A stretch of 64,000 nt of DNA from positions 48,483,507 through 48,547,506 of the forward strand of contig NC_135505.1 of the NCBI RefSeq assembly GCF_052857255.1. The letters are read 5' to 3'. The translations under genes and the position numbers were made by a program. This document shows positions 35,437-46,378 of the stretch, in pieces (within the stretch, counting starts at the first letter, position 1; every line of letters starts with the position of its first letter). Below the pieces are notes generated by a model. That model worked only from the letters and a program-made list of their open reading frames with translations, ran no database searches and was not told the origin of the DNA. Origin of the DNA: Amblyomma americanum (Eukaryota; Arthropoda; Arachnida; Ixodida; Ixodidae).

Positions 35437-35900
35437 TGCGCGAGGCGAAAGCCATTCTGCACCCACTTTGGCTAATTAATGACTAATTACTAATTAATAA
35501 GTGCTTGTTGGGCAGCACGGCTACAAATTCAGGTACACTAAAGGGGACGTTAACGATCGTTTCTTTTTAATTTTTTCTCATTGGTTCTTTTTATTTTTAA
35601 TTCTTAATTTTAATTTTAATTTTAAGTTAAATTTTCTGTTCGATTTGTTTTTATTTTTCATCATATTCTTTATGTACGTTTATTATTACCTTTTATTTTT
35701 ATTCAGTTACTAATTAATACTTAATTAGGAAGTAATTGCTGTTCACTAATTGATGACTGATTACTGACCGCCCATTACTTAGTAATTGCAAAGAGTATAT
35801 GCATTATAGCAATTGTGGTATTTATAATTTCATAGTGTGACAGAATTCGCGGACGGAGGGATGGACGGAGGGATGAGCTATTAAAGGCTTTCGCCTTAAA
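35437..35900. mobile_element. AT-rich MITE-like element
   Basis: The short inverted ends are GAGGCGAAAGCC (35439-35450) and GGCTTTCGCCTTA (35886-35898). The core is dominated by TAATTAAT/ACTAATTA motifs and T-rich low-complexity DNA, with a GGACGGAGGGAT tandem near the right end. The 70-codon Phe/Leu-rich frame at 35501-35713 is a low-complexity artefact. Confidence 0.5.
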
Positions 35901-36758
35901 AAAATTCAGGAATGCACTTCAGTGTGTTTAAAAGTGGAAATGCGAAGGCTTTTCCATTCTCCGTGATTTTTCCTTTTTTAGATTTTTCTTTATTAATAGA
36001 AATTATGTTGGTTTTAGCATTATTTATTTTTATAACTATTCCTGTTCCTTATCTTCGATTTATTTTATTTTTACTATGTTCATTTTCATTTTTATGCTTA
36101 ATAAGCCTTTTCACGCGTTTACATCGTTTTTGCTCCAATCAATCACAGAAAACCTGCTTCAAACACAAAACTAAAAAAACCTGACGAGCTGCGATTAAAC
36201 TTAGCATGGCCGAGTACCGTAATCGTCGGTCAGTTCCTTGTCGCCAGAAAACGTCATGGAGGGGCTTCAAACCCATGTATCTCTCAAGAATTATAACTAT
36301 CTTACAATTTGCGATTTACTTACTGAGCGTGATCCGAATTTTGCTCCAATTGTGAGCATAAACAATGCACGTTTCGTCTGGATCCCAGCACTGTGGATAT
36401 TTGCCAGCTTGCTCGTCTAGTAACTCTGTTACAGTCATGATGGAAGAAAATAATTTAGCAGTAGTAGCTCCTTTAACTTAATGAAAGTGATCACTCAAGT
36501 CCTCTTGTCATCATGTTTGACGAAAACATTCCAAAAGCGAAAATTAAGTTTGCCGCTTTAACTTCGCTTTCAAGGTACCTCAGTCCACCCACACGTACTT
36601 CCGCCACTTCCGCTTCAACACTTGTTTTTTTTTCGCTCAAGCCGATGACCGCTGAGCCGGCTGGGCAGAAGAGCCGATCGACTCCCCTACATTCGAAGAG
36701 CTCCAGCTCGTTGCGCACTCCGGTTGAGTCTTCTCGATCGCACTCGCTATCATTTGGA
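35901..36758. other. intergenic, 5' flank of transposase relic
   Basis: AT-rich at first, then GC-richer from 36.5 kb, where the transposase 5' end is approached. No element terminus could be identified. Confidence 0.4.
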
Positions 36759-38685
36759 ATGGCCAGTAAGTGGCATAAATACCGGCAGCTGAACCGGGAG
36801 GTCAGCGAATTTTTACCGCGACATTTCCTCCCCCGCCGACGGGTGACCTTGGGCCTTCCACGGCGGCACGCGAAGACAGTGAAATCGATGCTGACAATGC
36901 GGACACACGCAGAAGGCCCGAAGAATGCTCTGAAGCATCCGCAGGACGAATCGGCGTTTCTGAATGCTCTCACTTGCCAGCCGATTCTGATGAAAGTGCC
37001 AAATATTTGTGTTTGTCCGAGGAGGATCCGTCTACCGCGCAAGAAAGCACAGAAGCAAGCCCCTCAACGACAGATGCTGCACGAGAGCTAGCGGACATAG
37101 CTGGGAAGCATTCACTCACCCATTCGGCAGTCAATGGCCTTGCGTCGCCTTGTCCATCCGCTACCTCGTGACGCTCGCATGTTACTGACGACTGAGCGAA
37201 AAGCTGATGTTCTTATCGACTACGGGCATTTTGCCTACGAAGTCAGATGATTGAAAGAGTGAAGAACGGTCTTCGCGATGTTGCAGGTACTAACGTTGAC
37301 CTCCACGTGAACATCGACGGATTGCCGATATTTAAGAGCTCTTCGCTGGGCTTCTGGGTTTTGCTGTGTTCAGTGGCGAATGCAGTTGACAGCCGACCAT
37401 TTGTTGTCTCCATCTATTGTATAAAAAGAAGCCTACAAATATTGAATAGTTTTTGCGACCATCTCTATAAGAAATGAAAAGTATGGAAGCTTCTGGTGTC
37501 ATCATCAAAGGTGTATGTCACAGTGTTTCACTTGCTGCAGTAATCTGGGATGCACCAGCCTGTTCTTATGTCAAATGTACCAACTGGTACTGGTTATTAC
37601 GGTTGTGACCGCTGCACACAGAAAGGAGAAAGAATTCAGCACAGGCAAACATTCCCTATGTGTGCTGCTTTCAGGAATCGAATAGCAGAGATGATTATTT
37701 CCGCACAGTGGCCGACGCTGGCTACTACCACGCTGCAAGTCCACTTTTGGAGTTGCATGTGGACGTGGTGAAACACTTTCCGACGGATTACATGCACATG
37801 GTGTGCTTGGGAGTGGTCCGTAAGTTGTTGCAGTCGTGGACATTGAACCATTGCCGCATCGTCTCGGCGCACAGCAGCAGAGCATTATGAGTGCCAAGAC
37901 TGCAGCAAACAAGTGTGCCGTCAGGATTTGCTTGACAGCCCAGAGGCCTTGATGAATTGGACCGATGGAAGGCAGTGGAGTTTAGGTCCTTCCTTCTCTA
38001 CACTGGCCCTGTGGTGCTATGCGGTTTGCTGGACGACAACCAAAACAAACAATTCCTGTGCCTTCATGTGACGATGTGCATTCTGCTCAGTGATGTTCTT
38101 GCAACAGAGATGAACACGTTTGCCTCAGATCTCCTGAAGTATTTTTCACAGCAGTGTGGGGTTCTTTATGGACCTGAGTTTATGCTCTACAATGTACACA
38201 CGCTGTGTCACATTGTGGTTGACGCCTTAATTTATGGTCCGCTGGACAATGTTAGTGCCTTCTCGTTTGAGAACTGTTTGGGGTGAGCTAAACGGTTGTT
38301 GTGCAGCAGCAGAAAGCCACTTGGACAGGTGAGCCGCAGATTGTCCGAGTTGGCTTATTCACCGAGAGAACTCCCACCGACTGTACGCTCGACAGATGTA
38401 TCATCCTTGAAAGGAGGTGTAGAGAAGGACTCGGGTTGCTTACTAAGCAATGGCAGCATTGCCAGTGTGACAGAGGTGTCTCCGAAGTTTCTTCTTGGCC
38501 GTGAGTTTCTTCATGCAAGGAACTTCTTCTATGCTCCGCTTCCGTCAGAACAGCTCAAGATTTTCCGCACAGAGAATGCTTCACATGAGATAAGGATATG
38601 GCCTGTGGGTTCATTCCGCTTGAAATGTGTAAAAGTTGTGTGGAAGACTGGGTTTATTTTGTTTCCTCTCCTGCATCGTAATTAA
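36759..38685 (+). pseudogene. TNP2/CACTA-like transposase, frameshifted
   Basis: I chose the ATG at 36759 because it opens MASKWHKYRQLNREVSE, the conserved N-terminus of this animal transposase-domain family as I know it. Segments then follow in order but in shifting frames: a Ser/Asp/Glu-rich region, LADIAGKHSLTHSAVNG (near 37090), VNIDGLPIFKSSS (near 37310), GYYGCDRCTQKGER (near 37598, a Cys pair), FPTDYMHMVCLGVVRKLL (near 37785), MDRWKAVEFRSFLLYTGP (37957), and YGPLDNVSAFSFENCLG (to 38283), with a stop immediately after. A less conserved tail runs to 38685. At least four frame breaks make it non-functional. Assignment to the TNP2 group of CACTA/EnSpm is tentative. Confidence 0.65.
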
Positions 38686-39960
38686 TAGCTAGAACTATAT
38701 TACAGTTTACCTTGAGCATTATATTCCATCTTTATAGCCAGCAGAAGTCTATCATGGTAGAAGTCTATTCTCAGTGTTGTTTTCCCGCTTCATTATTATA
38801 TTTAGCAGAGGTGTATCTTGGCTTAGTGTATAATAGGTAGTAGCTGTGTACTTTGAGCGTTGTTATATCATAGCTGTAATATCTGAGTGTTTTGCTTAAC
38901 TGAGTGTTGGGGGTTGCAGGCAGTAAAATAGCATTTATTGTTCTGTTCAAACACAATAGCTACTTTTGTGTATCTTCTTCATGAGTTGTAGTGATAATGG
39001 TGGAGTGCACATGTTACCTATGCTCTTTCGGTTGCAGACACGTGCTTCATGTCTTTCTAATGTCTACTGAACTCAGGACGTCTTCTGGTTAGTGTTCACA
39101 GATATGCTATCTCGGTCTGGCCAACATAGGTGTGGTTGAGGTGAACACACTGATGGGTTGTAGAGAAAAAAACCTACTTCAGACAGGGCGTAAGACAACT
39201 TCTCAGTCTTACGTCCTGTCTGGAGTTTCGGTTTCTTTTTCCTCAACATCATGTCTGACCAAGTGGGCGAAAATTTCCCCTTGTGAAACATGGGTCAGCT
39301 GCATAGCAAACTGAGAGGTGACACGCTGTGTAATGTGAGCTGTCTGCTTAGTGTTAACCGCGGTTGCAGGCCGATGCGCATGGCACGCTGCTTCACTCGA
39401 ATTGCAGCACAGCCGATGCATTGTTGGTGTAGCTGGGACTATCTATGAAGGTTTCTCGTGCCAGAAATAAAAGCCCTGCTCTCTTAGGGTTGTTATGTCT
39501 ATCTCCAAAGCTTCTGTTAGCACAGCCCTAATATGTCTTGCTTCTGCTATTAGTTGACAGCATCAGTTTGCACAAAATCGGTGTTCAATACCCGTTGTCT
39601 GGGTTGCCAGTGCCCCTTGTGTTACTACTTTACTGTGATAGAGCCTTCTTATCTAGTACAAGGGATGCTGCATGATTTCCCCTCTTTCACTTTATGTGCT
39701 ACGTGAATGAAGTGTTTTGGTTGTGCGCGTTGCCGCTTTTGCTCCTCGGTGCTTTTGTGCTTATTGCAGGCTCTGTGTTCTTTGCCTGCGCACTCTGTCA
39801 GGGTCGTCACTGTGTCATTCGCCAATTTGGCATTGTTGGTGGAGGAGCCGGGTGTACGATTGCGCCATGAAGCTTGAAGTAGTCACACCGGCACAGAGTC
39901 ACATAGGATGGCTAGCTCTCCTTTCGTAGTCATGGTGTCGCCCTGATACTCCAGCATCTT
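38686..39960. other. intergenic, 3' flank of transposase relic
   Basis: Contains an imperfect hairpin at 39180-39225 (AGACAGGGCGTAAGAC against its near complement) but no gene. Confidence 0.4.
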
Positions 39961-39964
39961 TGGA

Positions 39965-40254
39965 ATTGACACGGATGTTGATAACTCGCTCCAATAACGC
40001 GCTACGCGCAGCAACGCGTAGGTGCCGGCTGGAGATCTCCGTGCATCACATGACGACAGTCCCGGCCAATCGCGGGCAAAAACGGCGTTCGCTCGGCGCG
40101 CTGAGGCGATGGGGCGCGTTTGCTTCTAAAAAACAACTTTTTGCGTTTATTTCCGTTCGTTCTGAATCAGACATTCTTTTTCAGCGGACTAAAAGCTGTA
40201 AAATGACTTAGAGAATACATTTTTTTTCGAAAAGTGCTTCAGCTTCCCTTTAAG
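39965..40254. mobile_element. possible TTAA MITE end
   Basis: The right end reads, inward on the minus strand, AAGGGAAGCTGAAGCAC and is followed outside by TTAA. A GC-rich body lies to the left but the left terminus was not located, so the extent is uncertain. Confidence 0.3.
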
Positions 40255-40296
40255 GAATGGAATATTGCCGACGCGCTGTGTCGAAAACTACAACTA

Positions 40297-41045
40297 CTAA
40301 TACGACGCCAACAGCTTTTCGACCGAACGAGCTATATATATATACGCTGTCGCGTCAAACGGAAAATAAAAAATCTGGAGAGAAAGAGGATAGGAAAACA
40401 CTTTCGCATTCGCGCTCTTAAGCAGACTTAAATGCACTTCTGTAATTTTTATGCTCTTTCCTCGAGCTGTGGCTGTTACTATGTTGTGTATGATTTCACC
40501 AAACAGAGTGATTGCATTTCTATAGTGTAGAGCTGTACGTACACTTAAGGAGTCTCTGTAGATAACACTCTTTGTGAGGTTTTCGTTTACTACTTCTTCT
40601 ATAGCCACACAGACTGCGTAACATTCTCCAGTGAAGATGGATGCGCACTGCGGAAGTCATGCTATTTCCTCCGAATTCCCTAACACTACTGCACTTCCAA
40701 CGTGAGCATCTGGTTTTGAACCATCAGTATAAAAAACTCCGAAATCACTGTAGTATTCAAGTGCAATATATTCGTGTATGATATGTTGCTGTAGAGCCTG
40801 TTTTTGTGGAACTGTTCAAGACTAAAATCGCAGATTCCAGGAAAATTCTACCAAGGAGGTAGTAGATCCGCCTTTGTGCAACACCAGGTAATATGTCCAG
40901 TAGGTCGAGATCCTGGCACATATCTTTAAATCGCAAGAGTAGAGGCCTCTGGGCTTGAGGTTTGGTATTGAATATTATTGTAGAAAGATAGCTCATTACA
41001 AATGGATAGCAGATTGGCAGAGACCTTATTTCAAACATATATCAA
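40297..41045 (-). pseudogene. host LINE, RNase H and 3' part
   Basis: The minus strand shows the RNase H catalytic blocks YTDGSKPDAHVGSAVV (Asp), TGECYAV (Glu) and IYRDSLSV (Asp), preceded by an RT-to-RNase H linker (EIRSLPICYPFV). A stop interrupts the segment after NSEEIA. RNase H after RT is characteristic of I-like LINEs; the RT itself also resembles jockey-group proteins. This segment is the continuation of 41595-42784, separated from it by a plus-strand LINE fragment. Confidence 0.7.
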
Positions 41046-41049
41046 CAAT

Positions 41050-41592
41050 TCGAAGTGATTCTTCCAACTCTGATGCTGCTTGATGGTATATGGCCACCGT
41101 TTGGCCCGAGGTTTGATTTGCCGGGCTCAGGACTGTTTCGATCCAGGATTCTCGAGGGAGCGGACGCACACCTTTGCGGTGCACACGACAATACCCCGTT
41201 TGGACCGTTGAACTTACCTCCTCCTCATACCTGTCTTACCCATTCCCAACAGATCCTCTTCGGACGCCTCCAGACCTGCTCTCTGTCATTCCCTCAGCTG
41301 TTATCCCACTATTGTGGCACATCTCCTGCATGCTCCCTATGTGGTTACCCTCACGCCACACTCTCCCACATCCTTGTCAGCTGCTCTGCTGACACTCCCC
41401 CGCAAGGACAGCACGTCATCTCGAGCTGGGAGGACTGGGAGGTCCTGCTTACGCCTGCAGATCTGACACCGGCTGCCGACGTCATGTCCCGACATGACCA
41501 ACATAATGCAGTGCGGGACCGCGCAGTAGCCCAGGGACCCAGCAGGGTCTAAACCTCTATGGCCAAATAAAGTTTTTCTCACTGCTTGTCTT
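41050..41592 (+). mobile_element. second LINE, 3' fragment inserted in the host LINE
   Basis: Encodes the C-terminal cysteine motif of I/R1/Jockey-type ORF2 (SPACSLCGYPHATLSHILVSC pattern, near 41310-41375) and then HDQHNAVRDRAVAQGPSRV and a stop at 41549-41551. An AATAAAGTTTTTCTCACTG 3' end follows. It lies opposite in orientation to the host LINE and interrupts the segment between its RT and RNase H, so it inserted later. Confidence 0.7.
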
Positions 41593-41594
41593 CT

Positions 41595-42784
41595 AACTTC
41601 AAGAGGAAGTCGATTAGTTCCTACAAAGAGGCTCACAATGGGAGATGTTCCGCATGCGCAGCACGGGAGGCGTAGGCCTGATTTATGCACTGGATCGAAC
41701 ATTTTTAGGTATGACGACCTTACTGAATCGCAGACAATCTACCCATAATCTAAAGAGGCACGTACCAAACAGAGGTATACAGTATGCGCAGAAGACATGT
41801 TCTATCGGACCACCAATGCTTCCTTGAAAGCACTTTGAGTATGTTTAAATATTGGGAGGCTATCTTTTTCCTTGTGTTTATGTGGGGCAGTAACCTTCGT
41901 TTTTTATCGAATGTTATCCCTAATAATTTATGCTCTTCTTTTATTGGTAGCATGGTTTGATTTAGGTGCAGGATGGGGTCTTCCTGCTAGCCTATTTTGA
42001 GCGAGAAAAGAATTGCTACTGTTTTTGGTTGGGAGAATGTAAATCAGTTTCTGTCTGCCCTAGTCGCTAGTCTGCTTAATGTGAGAAGTATCCGTATCTC
42101 ACAGGTTGATAAATTGAATGATGTGCATGCAATTTGAAGGTTATTTACAAATTTAGAATACATGATGAACATAGGAGCTATTTTTGCTATGGACTCCGTT
42201 TTTACAGTAAAGAGCGCGGTACTTAGAACACACCCCTGCGGTAACGCATTCTCCTGAACTAATTGTTTTCAAGTGTTGAGCCCAGTCGTATATGAAATTG
42301 ACGTTCAGACAGGAAATCTTTCAGGCATCGAGCTTTCTTCCCCGGATACCTAGGTCTGCTAGGTGCTGGAGAATTCTAAACCTCCTGGTAGTGTCGTAAG
42401 CCTTTACCATATAAAAAAAAACGCTGGACAGCGTTGCTTGTGCATAAAGGCTTCCCGTAGAGCGTGTCAAGGCAGACAAGATGGTAATTTGTCGAGCATC
42501 TTTTTTTAAATCTGCCTTGGTGAATGAAAAGAAGTTCCCGGCTTTCGAGAATAAACATTGACCTGATATTCAATACACTTTAGAAACATTTGGCGAGACA
42601 GCTTGTTAGTCGTCTGAATCTGTAGCAATCAGCGGAGATGGCTGCCTTTCCAGGCTTCAGTAATTGCACAATGACAGCATTTTTCCAAGCCTCTGGTATT
42701 TTGCCTAGTTTCCATATTTTGTTCAAAAATTTCAAAAGTGCTTCTACTGAGCCATCGGAATGGTGTGCCAGTATCTCAGAATAT
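41595..42784 (-). pseudogene. host LINE, RT middle part, catalytic Asp pair lost
   Basis: Reading down the minus strand: YSEILAHHSDGSVEALLKF and KIPEAWKNAVIVQLLKPG (RT fingers, beginning at 42784), KAYDTTRRFRILQHLADLGI, a GVPQG-like turn, then FVNNLQIA (42125-42150) where the family has Y/F-V-D-D. The two catalytic aspartates are therefore both Asn here (codons 42140-42145). LLGITFDKKRRLLPHI and a C-terminal DPVHKSGLRLP segment follow. Frameshifts are present. The 5' continuation lies beyond the inserted Gypsy element. Confidence 0.75.
42781..42784. repeat. 4-bp target duplication (left), ATAT
   Basis: Matches ATAT at 48065-48068 on the other side of the LTR element. Removing the element and one copy restores the host LINE's reading frame. 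Confidence 0.8.
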
Positions 42785-42973
42785 TGTCACCGACAAACGG
42801 ACGAAGCACTCAAACCAGGTTTAATTAGGCGTGCTGGGAGTGCCAGAAAGCAGGGAGCTCGAGCGAGGAACAAGACGAATCCCCTAGCCCCTCGAGTGCG
42901 CAAGGCATGGCAAGGCCCATCTAAAACAGTTCGACCGCGGTATGGCGCCACTAGATTGCTTGGTCTTGTGGCA
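42785..42973 (-). repeat. 3' LTR of the 42.8-48.1 kb Gypsy element
   Basis: On the minus strand it starts TGCCACAAGACC and ends GTCGGTGACA, giving TG...CA termini. It differs from the 5' LTR at roughly 15 positions, indicating an old insertion. Confidence 0.9.
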
Positions 42974-43079
42974 TTACTCCCCCTCTCTGAAGGGCAACGA
43001 CTCGATGCCGCCACAATAAGAAGCAGGAAGGCAAGGAACGGCGAATGGTACGGCGGCTGGTGTAGACACGCCTGAAGCG

Positions 43080-46000
43080 CTAGCGGGTGTGGTAAGGCTT
43101 CATCCGTGCGACATGGATGACTTCGGGGGTCGGCCGTCTAGAGGAGCGAACTGTTCCCTGGGGGAGAACTTCATAGTTCACCTCACTGACTTGGCGGAGT
43201 ACCTCGTAGGGGCCAAAATATCGGCGCAGAAGCTTTTCAGAGCGCCGACGCATGCAGATTTGGCTCCAAACCCAGACTTGTTCGCCGGGCTGGTAACTAA
43301 CAGCTCGGTGGCGGAGGTTATAACGGCAAGCGTCGAGGGCTTGCTGGTGTCGGATGCGCTGTCGAGCGAGTTGGCGGGCGGCCTCCGAGTGACGAACGAA
43401 TGGGGCAGCACCCATAACAGATAAGGTACTACTAGTCGGAAGCAACATGGCGTTCAGCATGGTTGCGGCTTCGCGACCATGCACTAAACGAAATGGAGTG
43501 AATCGTGTCGTTTCTTGTAGAGCAGTGTTGTAGGCAAATGTGACGTAAGGGGGTATGGCGTCTCAGTTGCGGTGGTCTGCGTCAACATACATAGAAATCA
43601 TGTCAGCGATCGTCTTGTTAAGCTGTTCGGTGAGTCCGTTCGTTTGAGGATGGTAAGCTGTTGTTTTGCGGTGACGAAGCACAATATTTTGAACGAAAAA
43701 GTTCGCAATTTCGTCAGCGGTACCACGAGAGAGAGCTTTAGTTTCACAGTACCGGCTGAGGTAGTCGGTGGCGACCACAATCTAGCGGTTACCCAGCGAG
43801 GACTCCGGAAATGGGCCGAGTAAGTCCATGCCGACTTGATGGAAGGGGACTTGTGGCGGATAAGTAGGCTGCAGTAATCCGGCTGGCTTAGTCGGCGGCG
43901 TCTTGCGACATTGGCACTCGCGGCAAGTTCTGACGTAACGCTGGACAACTGCAGCAACCCTGGGCCAGTAGCACTTTTGCCGTATCCGCGCCAAAGTGCG
44001 GGAAAAACGCAGGTGCCCAGAAGATGGGTCATCATGGCACGCCTGCAGAACTTCACGGCACAAGGACGCAGGTATTACCAGCAGATAGGCAGCTTCCGTC
44101 GGGTTGTAGTTTTTCTTATACAGAACGCCATCGCGCAAACAGAATGATGACAGTCCACGTGAGAAGATTCGCGGGGGCGACGCAGCGCTTCCTTCAAGAT
44201 ACTCAATGAGAGGCCGTTGTTGTTGAGTGAGGACGGACGTGGAGATGGCGCCGAGAAAAATAGAGTCGTCGTCGGGATCAGCTCGGTTATCCTCGATAGG
44301 AGCACGAGACAGACAGTCGGCATCACTGTGCTTCCTACCGAACTAATAAACTCTTGAAGGCGAAGGCTCCAGCGTGCAAGCCGCCCCGAGGGCTCTTTGA
44401 GGTTTGCCAGCCAACAAAGCGAATGGTGATCACTGACAATCCTATAAGGGAGGCCGTATAAATACGGGCGAAATTTGGTCACTGCCCACAGAATTGCCAG
44501 GCATTCTTGTTCAGTAGTGGAATAGTTCACCTGCGAGCGCGACGAGGTGCGGCTTGCGTATGCGATGACACGTTCGATACCATCCTGCCACTGCACAAGG
44601 ATCGCACCGAGGCCGATGTTGCCGGCATCGGTGTGCAGTTCAGTTTCGGCTGATTCATCGAAGTGGCCAAGGATGGGCGCACTTTGGAGACGAGTGCGGA
44701 GGTCTTAGAAGGCCTGTTGTGGCTCCTGGCCCCAGAGGAACGGTTCGGCATCTTTCGTGAGGCGGGTGAGGGGCTCAGCGAACTGGGAGAAGTTCGGCAC
44801 AAAACGCCGATAATAGGCGCAGAGAACCAGAAAGCGGCGCACACTGCGATTATCGGTTCGCACGGGAAAAGCAGCAACGGCGGCTGTCTAATCGGGGTCA
44901 GGGCTGACTCTCTTAGCGCTCGCGATGTGGCCGAGAAACTTCAACTCCTGGAAGGCGAAGTGACGCTTTTCGGGCTTGAGGGAAAGACCGGCCGAACAAA
45001 TTGCTGCGAACACAACGCGCAGGCACCTCAGGTGCTCTTCGAACGTGGCGGAGAAGATGACTACGTCATCTAGGTACACTAGGCAGGACTGTCATTTTAG
45101 ATCGGCAAGCACGGTGTCCATCATCCGCTGGAAGGTGGCAGGAGCCGAGCGAAGGCCGAAAGGAAGCATCCGGAATTCATACAGACCATCCGGTGTAATA
45201 AAGGCGGCCCTTTCCCGGTCGCGTTCGTCCCCCTCGATTTGCCAATAGCCACTGCGTAAATCTAGTGACGAGAAGTACGTGGCGTGGCGTAACCTGTCCG
45301 GGGAGTCATCAATGCGTGGCAGAGGATAAACGTCTTTTTTGGTTACTTTGTTTAGACGCCTCTAATCGACACAGAACCGTAGGGTTCCATCTTTCTTCGC
45401 CCCTAGAACAAACAACAGGCGATGCAAACGGGCTCGTCGACGGTTGTATCACGTCGTCTTGGAGCATTTCTCGAACTTCTCGGCGAATGGCACCCCGTTC
45501 CTTCGAAGAGATCCGATAAGGCGGCTGGCATAACGGTCGCTGGTTTGCGTCAACTATAATGCGGTGCTTTATGAGCGGAGTCTACCCAACCTTGAAGGTC
45601 GAGGCAAAACAGTCGCGGAAAGATTCGATCATGCTCTCGAGACAGCGTTTCTGCTTAGAAGGGAGGTTCGGGTTCAAGTGGGTTTTTATGGGAGTGGTCG
45701 TGCCTCCACTGATGCCGGGATTTCAGACAGCGAGTGCTGTCCCGCGAAATTGCCAAGTTCTTCGAAATACGCTATAGATGTTTTTCCAGGCAAACACTGT
45801 GGTTTAGAACCAAAATTGGTCACTAAAAGTGCGGTTCGCTCACTGTTCAATTCAATAATTCCGCGAGCTACAGAGACTTGTCGACCCAGGAACAGTGAGA
45901 TGTTGGTTTCAGCGATGCCACGAGTGATGGGGCTGTTATCACACTCGATGGTAACAAACATGCTTGCTCTGGACGGGATCAATACGTGGTCGTCACAAAC

Positions 46001-46370
46001 GCATAACTTATCCCTGCGTGGCTCGGTTCCGTCGTCGACAGGGCCTTGGGTGGAAAACGACACTGTTAGCTCCTGCAGGTTGATAACGGCACCGTACTCC
46101 TGAAGGAAATCCAAACCGAGTATGAGGTTTTTGGAGCACTCGGGTAACACAGCAAAGCAGCCAGGGAAAGTAACACCGCGGATCTGGATTCGCGAAAGAC
46201 AGACACCGATCGGGGTTACCACGTGGCAACCAGCTGTTCGGATCTGTGGCCCAGACCAAGAAGTAGAACCTTCCTCAAGGCCGCGGCTAGCCGTCTGCTC
46301 ATTACAGAAAAATCGCCCCGGTATCCACGAGTGCGGTAACGTCATGGTTGTCGGCGGATACAGGTATTTT
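43080..46370 (-). pseudogene. Gypsy pol remnant (PR-RT-RH-IN)
   Basis: Protease active site D-T-G-A at 46325-46314 in one frame; the following protease body (GCFAVLPECSKNLILGLDFL) is in another, so a frameshift sits just after the active site. RT: SSLDLRSGYWQ (near 45270), then a TGA stop at 45094-45092, then YLDD at 45076-45065. RNase H/connection region: [12 protein letters not shown] (near 44420). Integrase: an HHCC zinc-binding segment (HDDPSSGHLRF...CRECQCR, near 44030-43900), the first catalytic Asp (ATDYLSRYCET, near 43770), then VLRH joined directly to RKTTAYHPQTNG at 43671/43670. That junction removes the middle catalytic Asp block. The C-terminal GPY/F-type domain (LLRRYFGPYEVL) ends at 43080. 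Confidence 0.88.
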
Positions 46371-46378
46371 GGCGGAGA

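Noticed and set aside
35501..36184. Phe/Leu-rich frames resembling membrane proteins
   Set aside because: The sequence is T-rich low-complexity DNA inside or beside an AT-rich MITE; hydrophobicity follows from base composition.
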